64,000 nt of DNA from Chloroflexota bacterium (GCA_005882135.1 VBDR01000030.1:52052-116051); one strand, 5' to 3'. Numbered from the stretch's first letter, positions 55,354-64,000 are shown. Numbers and translations are program-made. Notes: generated by a model from the letters alone, not told the origin.

Positions 55354-55839
55354 TCATTCGGGCGGAGGACCGACGATCTCAATCCCGAACCGGTGAGCCA
55401 CCTCCGCCAGCCGCTGCTGGTCGACGGGCGCGCGGGGCGGGATTGTAAGCTCAGCCGCGGGCTCGCCCGCCGCGGCCACGAAGTCAGCGAAGGTCGACGG
55501 AAAGGAAAAAGTGAGTGCGCGCGCCCCATCTTCACCGACCTCGAAGGTGTGCACGACACCCCGAGGCGCGAAGACCCATGTCCGTTCCACAGCCACAATG
55601 ACGCGCTTGCCGCAGTAGAAGGTCATCGAGCCCTCGAGCACGTACCAGGCCTCGTCCTCCTCGACATGGATGTGACGCGGGACGGCGTAGTCGGGCGGCA
55701 TGGTCTGATCGAGCATGGCGAACCGCCCCTCGGTCTCGGCGCCGCCGGCCTTGCGTTGAAGGAGCGCGCCGACAAACCAGTAAGCCTGTCCCTCCCCGTC
55801 GGCGAGGGAGTAAATACGATCGGCGGTTCTGGTCTGCAT
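55354..55839 (-). CDS. cupin-domain protein
   Basis: PRHIHVEEDEAWYVLEGSMTFYCG...APRGVVHTFEV. Confidence 0.88.
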   Translation of the reverse strand: MQTRTADRIYSLADGEGQAYWFVGALLQRKAGGAETEGRFAMLDQTMPPDYAVPRHIHVEEDEAWYVLEGSMTFYCGKRVIVAVERTWVFAPRGVVHTFEVGEDGARALTFSFPSTFADFVAAAGEPAAELTIPPRAPVDQQRLAEVAHRFGIEIVGPPPE

Positions 55840-55844
55840 GGTGT

Positions 55845-56426
55845 CTACCTCCCTGGCCGCTCGACCACGCGCAAGGCGAGGTCGCTGATAATCGCGGGCG
55901 CGTCGCGCCCCGGAACCCCGGCGTCGACCAACGACTTCCAGAATGGGAAATCGAGCAGGGCCTTCAGCGCGGCTCGGCGCTTCCGTCCGATTCCAGCCCC
56001 GAGCGCTGCACTAATGAGCGCGTCGAGCGCGCGATCTTGCATCCGCGCCGCGACGGCGAGGGCCGGCACGCTGCGGGCCTCCCGCCTGCACGCATCAAGC
56101 CACTCCTCCCCGCGCTCGTAGCACCGGCAGGATTCGACGATGACCTTTTCGAGCTTCTCAGTCGGATTTGCCATTCCGGAGAACAAGGACGCCAGCTCAC
56201 CCGCAGCCGGCAGGCGGGCACCGGCGGCAAAGGCGGCCTGGGCGCAGGCTGGAATGAGGTCGTCCAGCGTCGGGAAGTGCCGATAGACCGTGGCCGTGGA
56301 CACATGCGATGCCACGCCAATCTCGGCCCAGCTGGTTTGAGTGATGCCCTGCCGGCCGTGGAGCCGAACGGCAGCATCGATGATGCGCTCGCGCGTGCCA
56401 CTGATCAGCTCGGCCCGCCGCGCCAT
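55845..56426 (-). CDS. TetR/AcrR family regulator
   Basis: TRERIIDAAVRLHGRQGITQTSWAEIGVASHVSTATVYRHFPTLDDL. Confidence 0.92.
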   Translation of the reverse strand: MARRAELISGTRERIIDAAVRLHGRQGITQTSWAEIGVASHVSTATVYRHFPTLDDLIPACAQAAFAAGARLPAAGELASLFSGMANPTEKLEKVIVESCRCYERGEEWLDACRREARSVPALAVAARMQDRALDALISAALGAGIGRKRRAALKALLDFPFWKSLVDAGVPGRDAPAIISDLALRVVERPGR

Positions 56427-56553
56427 CCGGTAGCGACGAGTGGCTATTTGGTGCGAAACCATTTCTCGCGAATTATATAGCGGCGCCACGTAGCGCCATC
56501 GATCTCTCTCTCGATCATTGGCTCTCTAGCCTCGAGTCGCGTTCGGACTACTC

Positions 56554-56580
56554 CTACAACACTGACCCGACATGTTGTAG
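56554..56580. promoter_or_regulatory. TA3 operator: inverted repeat CTACAACA-N11-TGTTGTAG
   Basis: Perfect 8-bp arms immediately upstream of TAGCGT and GTG 56595. Confidence 0.6.
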
Positions 56581-56594
56581 TAGCGTGTCTTTTC

Positions 56595-56900
56595 GTGACG
56601 AAGAAGGTCGCGGACGAGATTGACGTACTCGCAGCTGCATCGATCGCTGGTCGGTCGGCGGAGACGGTGCGCCGCTGGGTATGGTCTGGCCGCCTGCGGG
56701 CGCACAAGCGCGGAAACAAGCTCTTGATCGATCGTTCGGATCTCGAGCGTCTCCTCAAGTCGAGCGCCGCGCGGAAGAGCCTGACGCTGGCGGAATGGCT
56801 CGAGTCTCTGGAGCGCTCGGCTCTGAAATCCGGAGCCAAAGCCCGATCGGCCGCCGATCTCGTCCTCGCCGATCGTCGCGCGAGGTCCGACGAGCTGTAG
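56595..56900 (+). CDS. TA3 antitoxin (MerR/excisionase-type HTH)
   Basis: LAAASIAGRSAETVRRWVWSGRLRAHKRGNKLLIDRSDLERLL. Confidence 0.8.
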   Translation: MTKKVADEIDVLAAASIAGRSAETVRRWVWSGRLRAHKRGNKLLIDRSDLERLLKSSAARKSLTLAEWLESLERSALKSGAKARSAADLVLADRRARSDEL

Positions 56901-56904
56901 TTCG

Positions 56905-57324
56905 ATGCCCGTACTGGATGCCAGTGTCGTCATCGACTGCATCGCGCCTGACGTCTCTCTTTCGTCTCGTGCCGTCCGCACCCTGGCGCGACTGGCGGCC
57001 GAAGGAGCTGAGCTGGTTGCGCCTGCCTTGCTCGTCCAGGAATGTGCAAACGCACTGCTGACGGGCATCCGGAAGGGTCGATGGTCTGGGGCTGCCGGCG
57101 ACCAGGCCTATGGGTTCCTCGTCGGCCTACCTCTGAAGCTCACCGACGACGCGCGCCACGTCGACCGCGCCTGGGAGCTGTCGCGGCGATTTGACAATCA
57201 CCCGATCTACGGCATGCTTTACGTCGCGGTCGCCGAGGCCGCCGGCATCGACCTGATCACTGCAGACGAAACTCTTCGGTCGCGCCTGCGGCATTTGGCG
57301 TGGATCAAGGCTCCCGATCCCTGA
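56905..57324 (+). CDS. TA3 toxin, PIN-domain
   Basis: MPVLDASVVIDCIAPD...LVAPALLVQECANALL...HPIYGMLYVAVAEAAGIDLITADETLRSRL. Confidence 0.87.
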   Translation: MPVLDASVVIDCIAPDVSLSSRAVRTLARLAAEGAELVAPALLVQECANALLTGIRKGRWSGAAGDQAYGFLVGLPLKLTDDARHVDRAWELSRRFDNHPIYGMLYVAVAEAAGIDLITADETLRSRLRHLAWIKAPDP

Positions 57325-57449
57325 GGCACAGTAGAAGGTCGTCCAGGCGGTTCGAATAGCGTCCCGTTTGGGCTACCGCTTTTGGTGCCCTTGTCCTCCG
57401 CAGGTGACGTGCCGCGAGAAAGGAAATTGTGTGGAGTTACACTCCGGCC

Positions 57450-60400
57450 GTGGTGTGCAAGCGCTGTGGGCAGGAAAATCCACTCGGCGCTCGCTTCTGC
57501 CTGGCCTGCGGTGCACCGTTGGAAGCAGAGCCGGCGAAGCAAGAACGCAAATTGGTTTCAGTGCTCTTCGTCGACCTGGTCGGCTTCACCGGGCAGTCGG
57601 AACGAGCGGACCCGGAGGACGTCAGGGACACGCTGAATGCGTACCGGGCGGCTGCGCAAGAAAGCATTCAGGTCTTCGGCGGGAACATGGAGAAGTTCAT
57701 CGGCGACGCCGTGATGGCCGTATTCGGGGCGCCGGTGTCCCATGGGGACGATGCAGAGCGCGCCGTAAGAGCTGGCCTCGGAGTGCTCGAGGCTGTCGCG
57801 CGGCTGAAGCTCATAGCCCGGGGCGGTGTCAACACAGGTGAGGCTGTCGTGACCGTCGCATCGGGTCCCGCCACAGGAGAGGCGCTGGCCATGGGCGACG
57901 TCGTCAACACCGCTTCGAGGTTGCAGACGTCAGCGCCTCCGGGCGGTCTCGTCGTGGGGGAGGAGACCTACCGACTGACACGAAACGCGATCAAATACCA
58001 GGCTCTGCCATCCGTCGACGCAAAGGGAAAGGAAGCTCCGATCCCGGCGTGGCTTGCGGTCGCTCCTGCTCTCGCCGGTCCAGCCCGACCCGAGGCGCCG
58101 ATGGTGGGACGCGACCGCGAACTGGCGCTTGTGACCTCGATCTGGGATGGCGCCGTGGGCGACCGGCATCCGCATCTCATAACCGTGGTTGGCCCCCCTG
58201 GCATCGGTAAGTCGAGGCTGCAGCGTGAGTTCTCTCGCCGCATCCAGGCGCGCGGCGCCGCAGTCGCGCGGGGGCGGTGCCTGCCCTACGGCGAGCGCGC
58301 GGCGTACGGCGCATTCACGCAACTGGTGCGAGGCATCGCCGAGATTTACGAGAACGATCCGCCGGAATCGGCCAGGGCGAAGCTTTCAGCTGCAGTCGAG
58401 AAGGTGCTGCCGGCGACGGAGGTTGAAGAGACGACTCGCTACATCTCCCTCCTCACCGGTCTGGGCGTCGACGAACCGGCCCGCGACCGCGATTACCTTT
58501 TCTTCGCCGCACGCCGATTGCTCGAGGGTTTTGCTTCGAGCCAGCCGCTGCTCGTCATCGTCGAGGACCTGCACTGGGCGGACGCCGGCCTTCTGGATCT
58601 GATCGAGTACCTGGCGACTCACGTTAGGGATGTGCCGCTGGTTATCGTGGGCCTCACCAGGCCGGAGTTCATCGACCGCAGACCAGGCTGGGGAAGTGGC
58701 TTGTTCGCTCACACCACAATCGGACTGGAGCCATTGTCAAGCCTGGACTCATTCGTCCTGGCGGAACGACTCCTTGCCAACTCGGCTGGCTTAAAAGAGG
58801 CTATCGACCGGCTGGCCGAAGCATCCGGGGGAAACCCTCTATTCATAGAGGAACTGACCTCAGCGCTGACCGAGGGGCATGAGTTGGGCTCCGACCTCCC
58901 GACCACAGTCAGGGCCGCGATCGCCGCTCGTCTGGATGCGCTGCCAGGCAATGCACGGGCAGCCCTCTTGGATGCATCGGTGATCGGCCGGACTTTTTGG
59001 CGGGGTGTTCTGGTTGCGCTTGGCGGGCATCGCGAGCTCGACGAGGCACTGGCTGCACTCGAGGTTCGAGACTTCATCCGTCGTGTGCCATCGAGCAGGG
59101 TCCGCGGCGATGTCGAGTACGTGTTCAAGCACATCCTCATCCGAGAGGTCGCGTACGCGACCCTTCCCCGTTCACTCCGCCGCGAACGCCATGCGGCCGT
59201 CGCCAGATACATCGAATCGGCAGCTGGTCAGGCGAAGGACCTGGCCGCATTCCTGGCACACCACTGGCGAGAGGCAGGGGAGCCCAACAAGGCCATCGAT
59301 TATTTGATGCTCGCTGCCGAGCAGGCGGTCGACGGCTGGGCGCTCGAGGAGGCGGTCTCTCACTACAACGCCGCGCTCGAGCTGGCGCCTGACGACGCCA
59401 CCCGCCGCCGGATTCGGCTGGCGCGCGGGCTCGCCCGATCAACGCTCGACGACTATCAGGCGGCGGTCGACGATCTGGGTGAGTTGCTGCCGGAGCTGAG
59501 CGGCCGTGAGCGAGTCGAAGGACTGCTGGGATGGATTTGGGGGACCGAGTGGACTGAGCGCAGCGAGGAGACGATCGCCGGAGCCCAGGAGGCACTCGAG
59601 CTCGCGCAAGCAATTGGAGATGCGGAGCTTGTGGCAGTGACCACGGGCCGCCTGAGCCAGGGTCTCGCCATGAGGGGACATCCGGGTGACCTGGACCGCG
59701 CCAAGGAGCTGGGCCAGAAGGCTCTCGACACCTGGATCCCGGGCAGCCGGCCCTGGGATCTGATCAACCATCAACACATGTTTGGCGAACAGCTCTACTG
59801 GATGGGGCGCCTGGCCGAGGCCGGCGATCTGATGACTGCGGTGACGGAGTCGGAATCGGATCCGCTGAGTCTCCAGGCGCGCCTCAGAAGCGCGTCGCTG
59901 AGGGCCATGGTTCTCACCTCGACGGGGCGCTATGAAGAAGGCCTTGCATTGTTCGATCAGACGCTCGACCTGGCGCGAAAGCTCGGCCGGTCCACCCGGA
60001 TCGTCCAGAACTACTCGACGCTTCCGCTGCGTGAACTGTTTGACCTGGGTGAAGCAAGGCGCCGCACTGAGGAGGCCTTGGTCGGTGCCGAGTCGCTGTC
60101 CGGATTCACCATGCCCAGGGCGATGGCGATGGCCGACCTCGTACAAACCGCCATGTTGCAGGGTGACATCGGGACCGCGGAGAGCACATGGCGGACCCAA
60201 TGGGAGGACTCGATCAACACCAAGGGCTGGGCCCGCTGGCTGGTCAGCTGTCGCCTGGCTGCCGCGAAAGCAGAGCTGGAGCTCTTGATGGGTCGGACCG
60301 AGGATGCGGTCGAGTGGGCACGAAAAACAATCGAGCTATGCGTACCGGTGCACCGCTTGAAATATGAGATCGCCGGCCGGATGCTGCTCGGGCGGGCACT

Positions 60401-60680
60401 GGTCAGCTTAGGAAACGGTGCAGAAGCGATTCCCGAGCTGCGGCTCGCGGTCGAGCTGGCAGATCGGCTTGGGAGCCCCTCACTGCGCTGGCCAGCTCAG
60501 GCGGCGCTTGGCAGAGCTCTTTATGCGACTGGCGATGACAAGGGAGCTGAGCACGCCTTCGCTGAGGCAAAGAGCGTCATTCACGGGATAACCGCTGCAC
60601 TTGCGCCCGAGCGGGCGACCAGGTTCCTCGCCGCCGAGCCTATCCGCGAAGTTGTGGCAGGCTCAACAAAGCCGGTCTGA
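57450..60680 (+). CDS. zinc-ribbon + class III adenylate/guanylate cyclase + AAA ATPase/TPR regulator
   Basis: CKRCGQENPLGARFCLACGAPL; VSVLFVDLVGFTGQSE...GDAVMAVFGAP; VVGPPGIGKSRLQREFSRR. Confidence 0.9.
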   Translation: MVCKRCGQENPLGARFCLACGAPLEAEPAKQERKLVSVLFVDLVGFTGQSERADPEDVRDTLNAYRAAAQESIQVFGGNMEKFIGDAVMAVFGAPVSHGDDAERAVRAGLGVLEAVARLKLIARGGVNTGEAVVTVASGPATGEALAMGDVVNTASRLQTSAPPGGLVVGEETYRLTRNAIKYQALPSVDAKGKEAPIPAWLAVAPALAGPARPEAPMVGRDRELALVTSIWDGAVGDRHPHLITVVGPPGIGKSRLQREFSRRIQARGAAVARGRCLPYGERAAYGAFTQLVRGIAEIYENDPPESARAKLSAAVEKVLPATEVEETTRYISLLTGLGVDEPARDRDYLFFAARRLLEGFASSQPLLVIVEDLHWADAGLLDLIEYLATHVRDVPLVIVGLTRPEFIDRRPGWGSGLFAHTTIGLEPLSSLDSFVLAERLLANSAGLKEAIDRLAEASGGNPLFIEELTSALTEGHELGSDLPTTVRAAIAARLDALPGNARAALLDASVIGRTFWRGVLVALGGHRELDEALAALEVRDFIRRVPSSRVRGDVEYVFKHILIREVAYATLPRSLRRERHAAVARYIESAAGQAKDLAAFLAHHWREAGEPNKAIDYLMLAAEQAVDGWALEEAVSHYNAALELAPDDATRRRIRLARGLARSTLDDYQAAVDDLGELLPELSGRERVEGLLGWIWGTEWTERSEETIAGAQEALELAQAIGDAELVAVTTGRLSQGLAMRGHPGDLDRAKELGQKALDTWIPGSRPWDLINHQHMFGEQLYWMGRLAEAGDLMTAVTESESDPLSLQARLRSASLRAMVLTSTGRYEEGLALFDQTLDLARKLGRSTRIVQNYSTLPLRELFDLGEARRRTEEALVGAESLSGFTMPRAMAMADLVQTAMLQGDIGTAESTWRTQWEDSINTKGWARWLVSCRLAAAKAELELLMGRTEDAVEWARKTIELCVPVHRLKYEIAGRMLLGRALVSLGNGAEAIPELRLAVELADRLGSPSLRWPAQAALGRALYATGDDKGAEHAFAEAKSVIHGITAALAPERATRFLAAEPIREVVAGSTKPV

Positions 60681-60847
60681 CCCAGGCCGCAAATCTGGTC
60701 TGGCCATGCCAAGCCTGATTACGAACCTCTGGCGTCAACGATGCGTGTCGCGTTCATCTGAAACGCCCCGGTGGCACCAACGGCGCGGAATCCCTCAAGA
60801 AAGCATCCTACACATCTTACGCGTTGGTGGTGTGTATACTGGCGCAG

Positions 60848-61072
60848 ATGAGGCGAATCCAGATTCACATCGATGAGGCACTGGACGACGCGGCTGAAGC
60901 CGAGGCGGCGCGACGAGGATTGTCGAAGGCGGCTCTGATCCGCGCTTCGCTGGCGCACGAGTTGGCGGTCGATGAACGCCCGGCCACGGATCCGTGGGAG
61001 GCGATCACCGGATGGCTGGACGACGGTCCGGTTGACGACCTCGATGCCGTCATTTACGAGCGCGGTCGGTGA
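60848..61072 (+). CDS. TA4 antitoxin (CopG/RHH)
   Basis: MRRIQIHIDEALDDAAEAEAARRGLSKAALIRASLAHEL; TATACT ends 7 nt upstream. Confidence 0.85.
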   Translation: MRRIQIHIDEALDDAAEAEAARRGLSKAALIRASLAHELAVDERPATDPWEAITGWLDDGPVDDLDAVIYERGR

Positions 61073-61464
61073 GGTTCGCTGACACCAGTTTCTGGTTCGG
61101 ACTGCAGGAGCGGCGGGACGGCCGGCACCAACACGCACGGGCTCTGGTGGTACGCGGGGTCGGTCGCGTGGTTACCACCAATCACGTTGTCGGTGAAACA
61201 TGGACCCTTCTTCGTCGGCGGTCCGGGCACGCCGCCGCCGTCGGCTTCCTCGACCGACTGGGCGCGCTGACGGATGTGACCGTTGTCCACGTCGACGACG
61301 CGACCGAAGTGGAGGCATGGCGTTGGCTTCGAGCGCGGTCGGAGCGCGAATACTCATTCGTTGATGCCACCAGCTTCGCTGTGATGCGACGACGCCGGAT
61401 CCGCGAGGCCTTGGCATTCGACGGTGACTTCAACGCGGCCGGTTTCGTCGAAGTCAGACCGTAA
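61069..61464 (+). CDS. TA4 toxin, PIN-domain
   Basis: RFADTSFWFGLQERRDGRHQHA...YSFVDATSFAVMRRRRIREALAFDGDFNAAGF. Confidence 0.88.
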   Translation: MRFADTSFWFGLQERRDGRHQHARALVVRGVGRVVTTNHVVGETWTLLRRRSGHAAAVGFLDRLGALTDVTVVHVDDATEVEAWRWLRARSEREYSFVDATSFAVMRRRRIREALAFDGDFNAAGFVEVRP

Positions 61465-61541
61465 TCGTCCGCCATCCGACCAGCGTTCGTTGACATGTTC
61501 AGCGACGAGCCAGGCAGCATGAGGCACATTCGAGCTGATAA

Positions 61542-61559
61542 GTGCTACAATGTGCTACA
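61542..61559 (+). promoter_or_regulatory. TA5 operator: GTGCTACA direct repeat with 10-bp period
   Basis: GTGCTACAATGTGCTACATG; TACAAT ends 7 nt before ATG 61559. Confidence 0.55.
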
Positions 61560-61831
61560 TGGGACGGGTAGGAATTAGAGAGCTTCGGCAGAATGCAACT
61601 GCCGTGTTGCGTCGCGTCGCGGCGGGCGAGATCGTTGAGGTAACCGACCGAGGCCGAGCCGTAGCGCGCATCGTGCCCATGCATGAGGCGAGCAGGCTTG
61701 AACAGCTACTGGCCGAGGGGCGAGCGAGCGCCGCAACGGGAGATCTGCTCGACGTGAAGCCGGTGCCGCGGATGGCTGGGAAGCCACTTCTGTCAAAGAT
61801 CCTGGCTGACATGAGGGCAGATGAGCGCTGA
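61559..61831 (+). CDS. TA5 antitoxin (Phd/YefM)
   Basis: VGIRELRQNATAVLRRVAAGEIVEVTDRGRAVARIVP. Confidence 0.92.
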   Translation: MGRVGIRELRQNATAVLRRVAAGEIVEVTDRGRAVARIVPMHEASRLEQLLAEGRASAATGDLLDVKPVPRMAGKPLLSKILADMRADER

Positions 61832-62222
61832 GGTGGCTTACCTCGATACCTCAGCGGCGGTGAAGCTCCTCATGAATGAGCGGGAGTCACGTGCGTTGCG
61901 AAGGTGGCTTCGTCGGCGGCCGGAGCGCGCTTCGGCGGCCCTGCTGAGGGTCGAGCTCGTGCGAGTCGTGCGGCGCGCCGGTTTCCCGCGCTTGATTCCT
62001 GAAGCCCGCAAGCTATTGGCCGGCGTCCATCTGATCCGACTCGACGACGCGCTGCTCGACCGAGCCGCGGACCTCGACCCGACCGACCTCCGATCGTTGG
62101 ACTCGATCCACCTGGCGGCTGCTGCGAGTCTCGGAGATGATCTGGCAGCGGTGGTTTCCTACGACGATCGCTTGCTGGCCGCAGCTGCGTCTGTCGGGTT
62201 GCCGATAGCAACGCCTTCCTAA
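61821..62222 (+). CDS. TA5 toxin, PIN-domain VapC
   Basis: AYLDTSAAVKLLMNERESRALRRWL...LRSLDSIHLAAAASLGDDLAAVVSYDDRLLAAAASVGL. Confidence 0.92.
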   Translation: MSAEVAYLDTSAAVKLLMNERESRALRRWLRRRPERASAALLRVELVRVVRRAGFPRLIPEARKLLAGVHLIRLDDALLDRAADLDPTDLRSLDSIHLAAAASLGDDLAAVVSYDDRLLAAAASVGLPIATPS

Positions 62223-62254
62223 GCGCGCGGCTCACTAAGAATTAGCCTTGCGGC

Positions 62255-62770
62255 ATGAACACCACCGAGATCAGCGATGCAATGTCCCAGGCGGTCGAAT
62301 ACCTCCGCGATCATCCGAGCGAGGCTAAATACACCGACAGCGCTGCCACGGCACTCCTCGAGGGCAGCCTTCGGGTGACAGTGACCGGACCCGACGGCGC
62401 AAAGCTCACGACCGATATGCCGAAATCGATTGGGGGCCGAGGTGAGTCGCCTTCGCCTGGATGGTTTCTCCGCGCGGCCGAGGCGAGTTGTTTGGCCAGC
62501 CTGATCGGAATGGAAGCAGCTCGAGCCGGCGTGGTCCTGGAGCGAGTCGAGGTCGTGGTCGACAGCGAATCCGACGACTATGGGATCCTGGGCATCGACG
62601 ATTCCGTTCCCGCCGGCCCGCTCAGGTCGAAAGCCAGAGTTCGCATTGAAGCCGGCACGCGAACGGATCTAGCGGCCCTCGTGGCCAGGGCCGATCTTCA
62701 CTGCCCCGTGACGGATGCCCTCCGCCGGGCGGTGCCTTGGGCCACCGAGCTTTCTGATTCCGCGCGCTAG
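62255..62770 (+). CDS. OsmC-like protein
   Basis: GRGESPSPGWFLRAAEASCLASLIGMEAARAGVVLERVEVVVD. Confidence 0.75.
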   Translation: MNTTEISDAMSQAVEYLRDHPSEAKYTDSAATALLEGSLRVTVTGPDGAKLTTDMPKSIGGRGESPSPGWFLRAAEASCLASLIGMEAARAGVVLERVEVVVDSESDDYGILGIDDSVPAGPLRSKARVRIEAGTRTDLAALVARADLHCPVTDALRRAVPWATELSDSAR

Positions 62771-62785
62771 GTCGACGAGCCGGCC

Positions 62786-63598
62786 TCAGGCCGATCTGAT
62801 GCGCGATTTGTCGAAGTCACGGATGGCCGAGAGGAGCAGCTGCGGAGTTTCGATCTGCGGGACGTGACCGGTTCCCGTCAGCAGCTGGAACCGCGCGGTC
62901 GGGATCGCCTCCGCGTATGCGCGGCCGTAGTCAGGGTCGGCGATCCGATCGCTTTCTCCCCACAGCACCAAGGCCGGCACGCTGACGGCCCCGAGGCGCT
63001 GGCGCAACGCCGGATCGACCATGGATGGCGTTCCGCCGTAGACGGCCAGCGCGGCTCGGTTGCCGGCCATGGCCGCCTGTTGCGCCGGCGGCATCTTGGA
63101 CACGTCGATCCGGAACGGATCCGGGTGGTGGTAGCTGAGCTCGGCGACCTGGTCCATCGTGAGGCTGAAGAAGTCCGCGACCGGGTGGCCAGGCACCTCG
63201 ATGCCGACGGCGTCGACGAGGATGATGCGGCCGATCCGAGGCGACCCCAGCAGGGCCATCTCGGCGCAGATCCAGCCGCCGATTGAGTTGCCGATCACGG
63301 TGACGTCGGTCAGGTCGAGCTGGTCGAGCAGCGCGACGTAGACCAAAGCCAGCCGGCGAATAGTGTCGAGTGCGTCCGAGCGGGGGGTGCCGCTGAAGCC
63401 GGGGTGCGTGGGAGTGATGACGCGGACCTTCTCGGTTTCGGCCAGCAGGTCGGCGAAGCCGCTGACCGACGGCGGCCCGGCGCCGCCGTGAAGCATCAAG
63501 AACGGGCGGCCCGCGCCACGTTCGGTGAAGCTGACGTCGACAGGTCCGACTCCATCAACGGTCAGAGATTGCGTCGCCGTGGTGGTGGCAATGGTCAT
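62786..63598 (-). CDS. alpha/beta hydrolase
   Basis: PFLMLHGGAGPPSV, VIGNSIGGWICAEMAL, VPALVLWGESDRIADPDYG, GTGHVPQIE. Confidence 0.92.
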   Translation of the reverse strand: MTIATTTATQSLTVDGVGPVDVSFTERGAGRPFLMLHGGAGPPSVSGFADLLAETEKVRVITPTHPGFSGTPRSDALDTIRRLALVYVALLDQLDLTDVTVIGNSIGGWICAEMALLGSPRIGRIILVDAVGIEVPGHPVADFFSLTMDQVAELSYHHPDPFRIDVSKMPPAQQAAMAGNRAALAVYGGTPSMVDPALRQRLGAVSVPALVLWGESDRIADPDYGRAYAEAIPTARFQLLTGTGHVPQIETPQLLLSAIRDFDKSRIRSA

Positions 63599-63636
63599 GC
63601 GGGTTCTCCTTTTTTGACGTCGGCCATCATAGGCGG

Positions 63637-64000
63637 ATGGGGAAAGTCACCTGCCAGATCTCGATCTCTCTGGACGGGTTTGTCGCCGGGCCCAATCAGA
63701 GCCTTGAAAATCCCATCGGCGAGGGCGGCATGCGACTTCACGATTGGCTCATCGCAACGGCCGGCTGGCGCCGCCGGCATGGGGAAGAGGGAGGCGAAGA
63801 CGGTCCCGACTCAGAGGTCTTCGACGAGTTGGTCGAGGGCGTCGGCGCCTACATCATGGGTCGGAAGATGTTCGGTGGCGGAGCCGGGCCCTGGGACGAG
63901 GAATGGAAGGGTTGGTGGGGCGACGAGCCGCCGTACCACACGCAGGTTTTCGTGCTCACTCACCAGCCGCGCCAACCACTGTCGATGCTGGGCGGCACCA
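63637..64000 (+). CDS. dihydrofolate reductase-family (RibD C-terminal-like) protein, truncated by window end
   Basis: MGKVTCQISISLDGFVAGPNQSLENPIGEGGMRLHDWL...YIMGRKMFGGGAGPWDEEW; open to the window end. Confidence 0.85.
   Translation, partial: MGKVTCQISISLDGFVAGPNQSLENPIGEGGMRLHDWLIATAGWRRRHGEEGGEDGPDSEVFDELVEGVGAYIMGRKMFGGGAGPWDEEWKGWWGDEPPYHTQVFVLTHQPRQPLSMLGGT

Overview
High-GC bacterial chromosome segment. Gene content (mycothiol-type RsrA-like anti-sigma, F420/deazaflavin-type enzymes, HrcA/CIRCE groESL) suggests an actinobacterial- or Chloroflexota/Dormibacterota-like lineage; this taxonomy is inference only. About 0-44 kb is mostly ordinary: a sugar-uptake/catabolism cluster, an ECF sigma/anti-sigma pair, thiE-thiL-tsaE-tsaB-rimI-tsaD, groES-groEL behind a CIRCE operator, an IscA/ErpA-like gene, a CNMP+CpaE-like ATPase, tRNA-Asp and tRNA-Ser, secreted repeat proteins, an aromatic/quinone-type cluster, an EncFtn-like ferritin and an ABC exporter. 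Small double-hairpin repeats at gene boundaries punctuate this part. About 44.9-62.3 kb is an accessory region starting at a tRNA-Val/tRNA-Glu pair. The 3' half of tRNA-Glu is followed by an exact 80-bp-period tandem repeat, and diverged copies of the same tRNA 3' end recur at 46.46 and 55.29 kb. These bracket a LuxR-type ATPase regulator / flavin monooxygenase / SnoaL set with partial duplications and pseudogenes. Five VapBC-like toxin-antitoxin modules sit nearby, all with a leaderless-looking promoter geometry. A similar tRNA 3'-end duplication (tRNA-Thr, 30 identical nt) flanks a 1.3-kb insert carrying one APH(6)-like kinase gene. No integrase or transposase was recognised for either. The most interesting candidate is therefore small gene cassettes bounded by tRNA 3' ends without their own recombinase. 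All family assignments come from reading motifs by eye; no database search was run.
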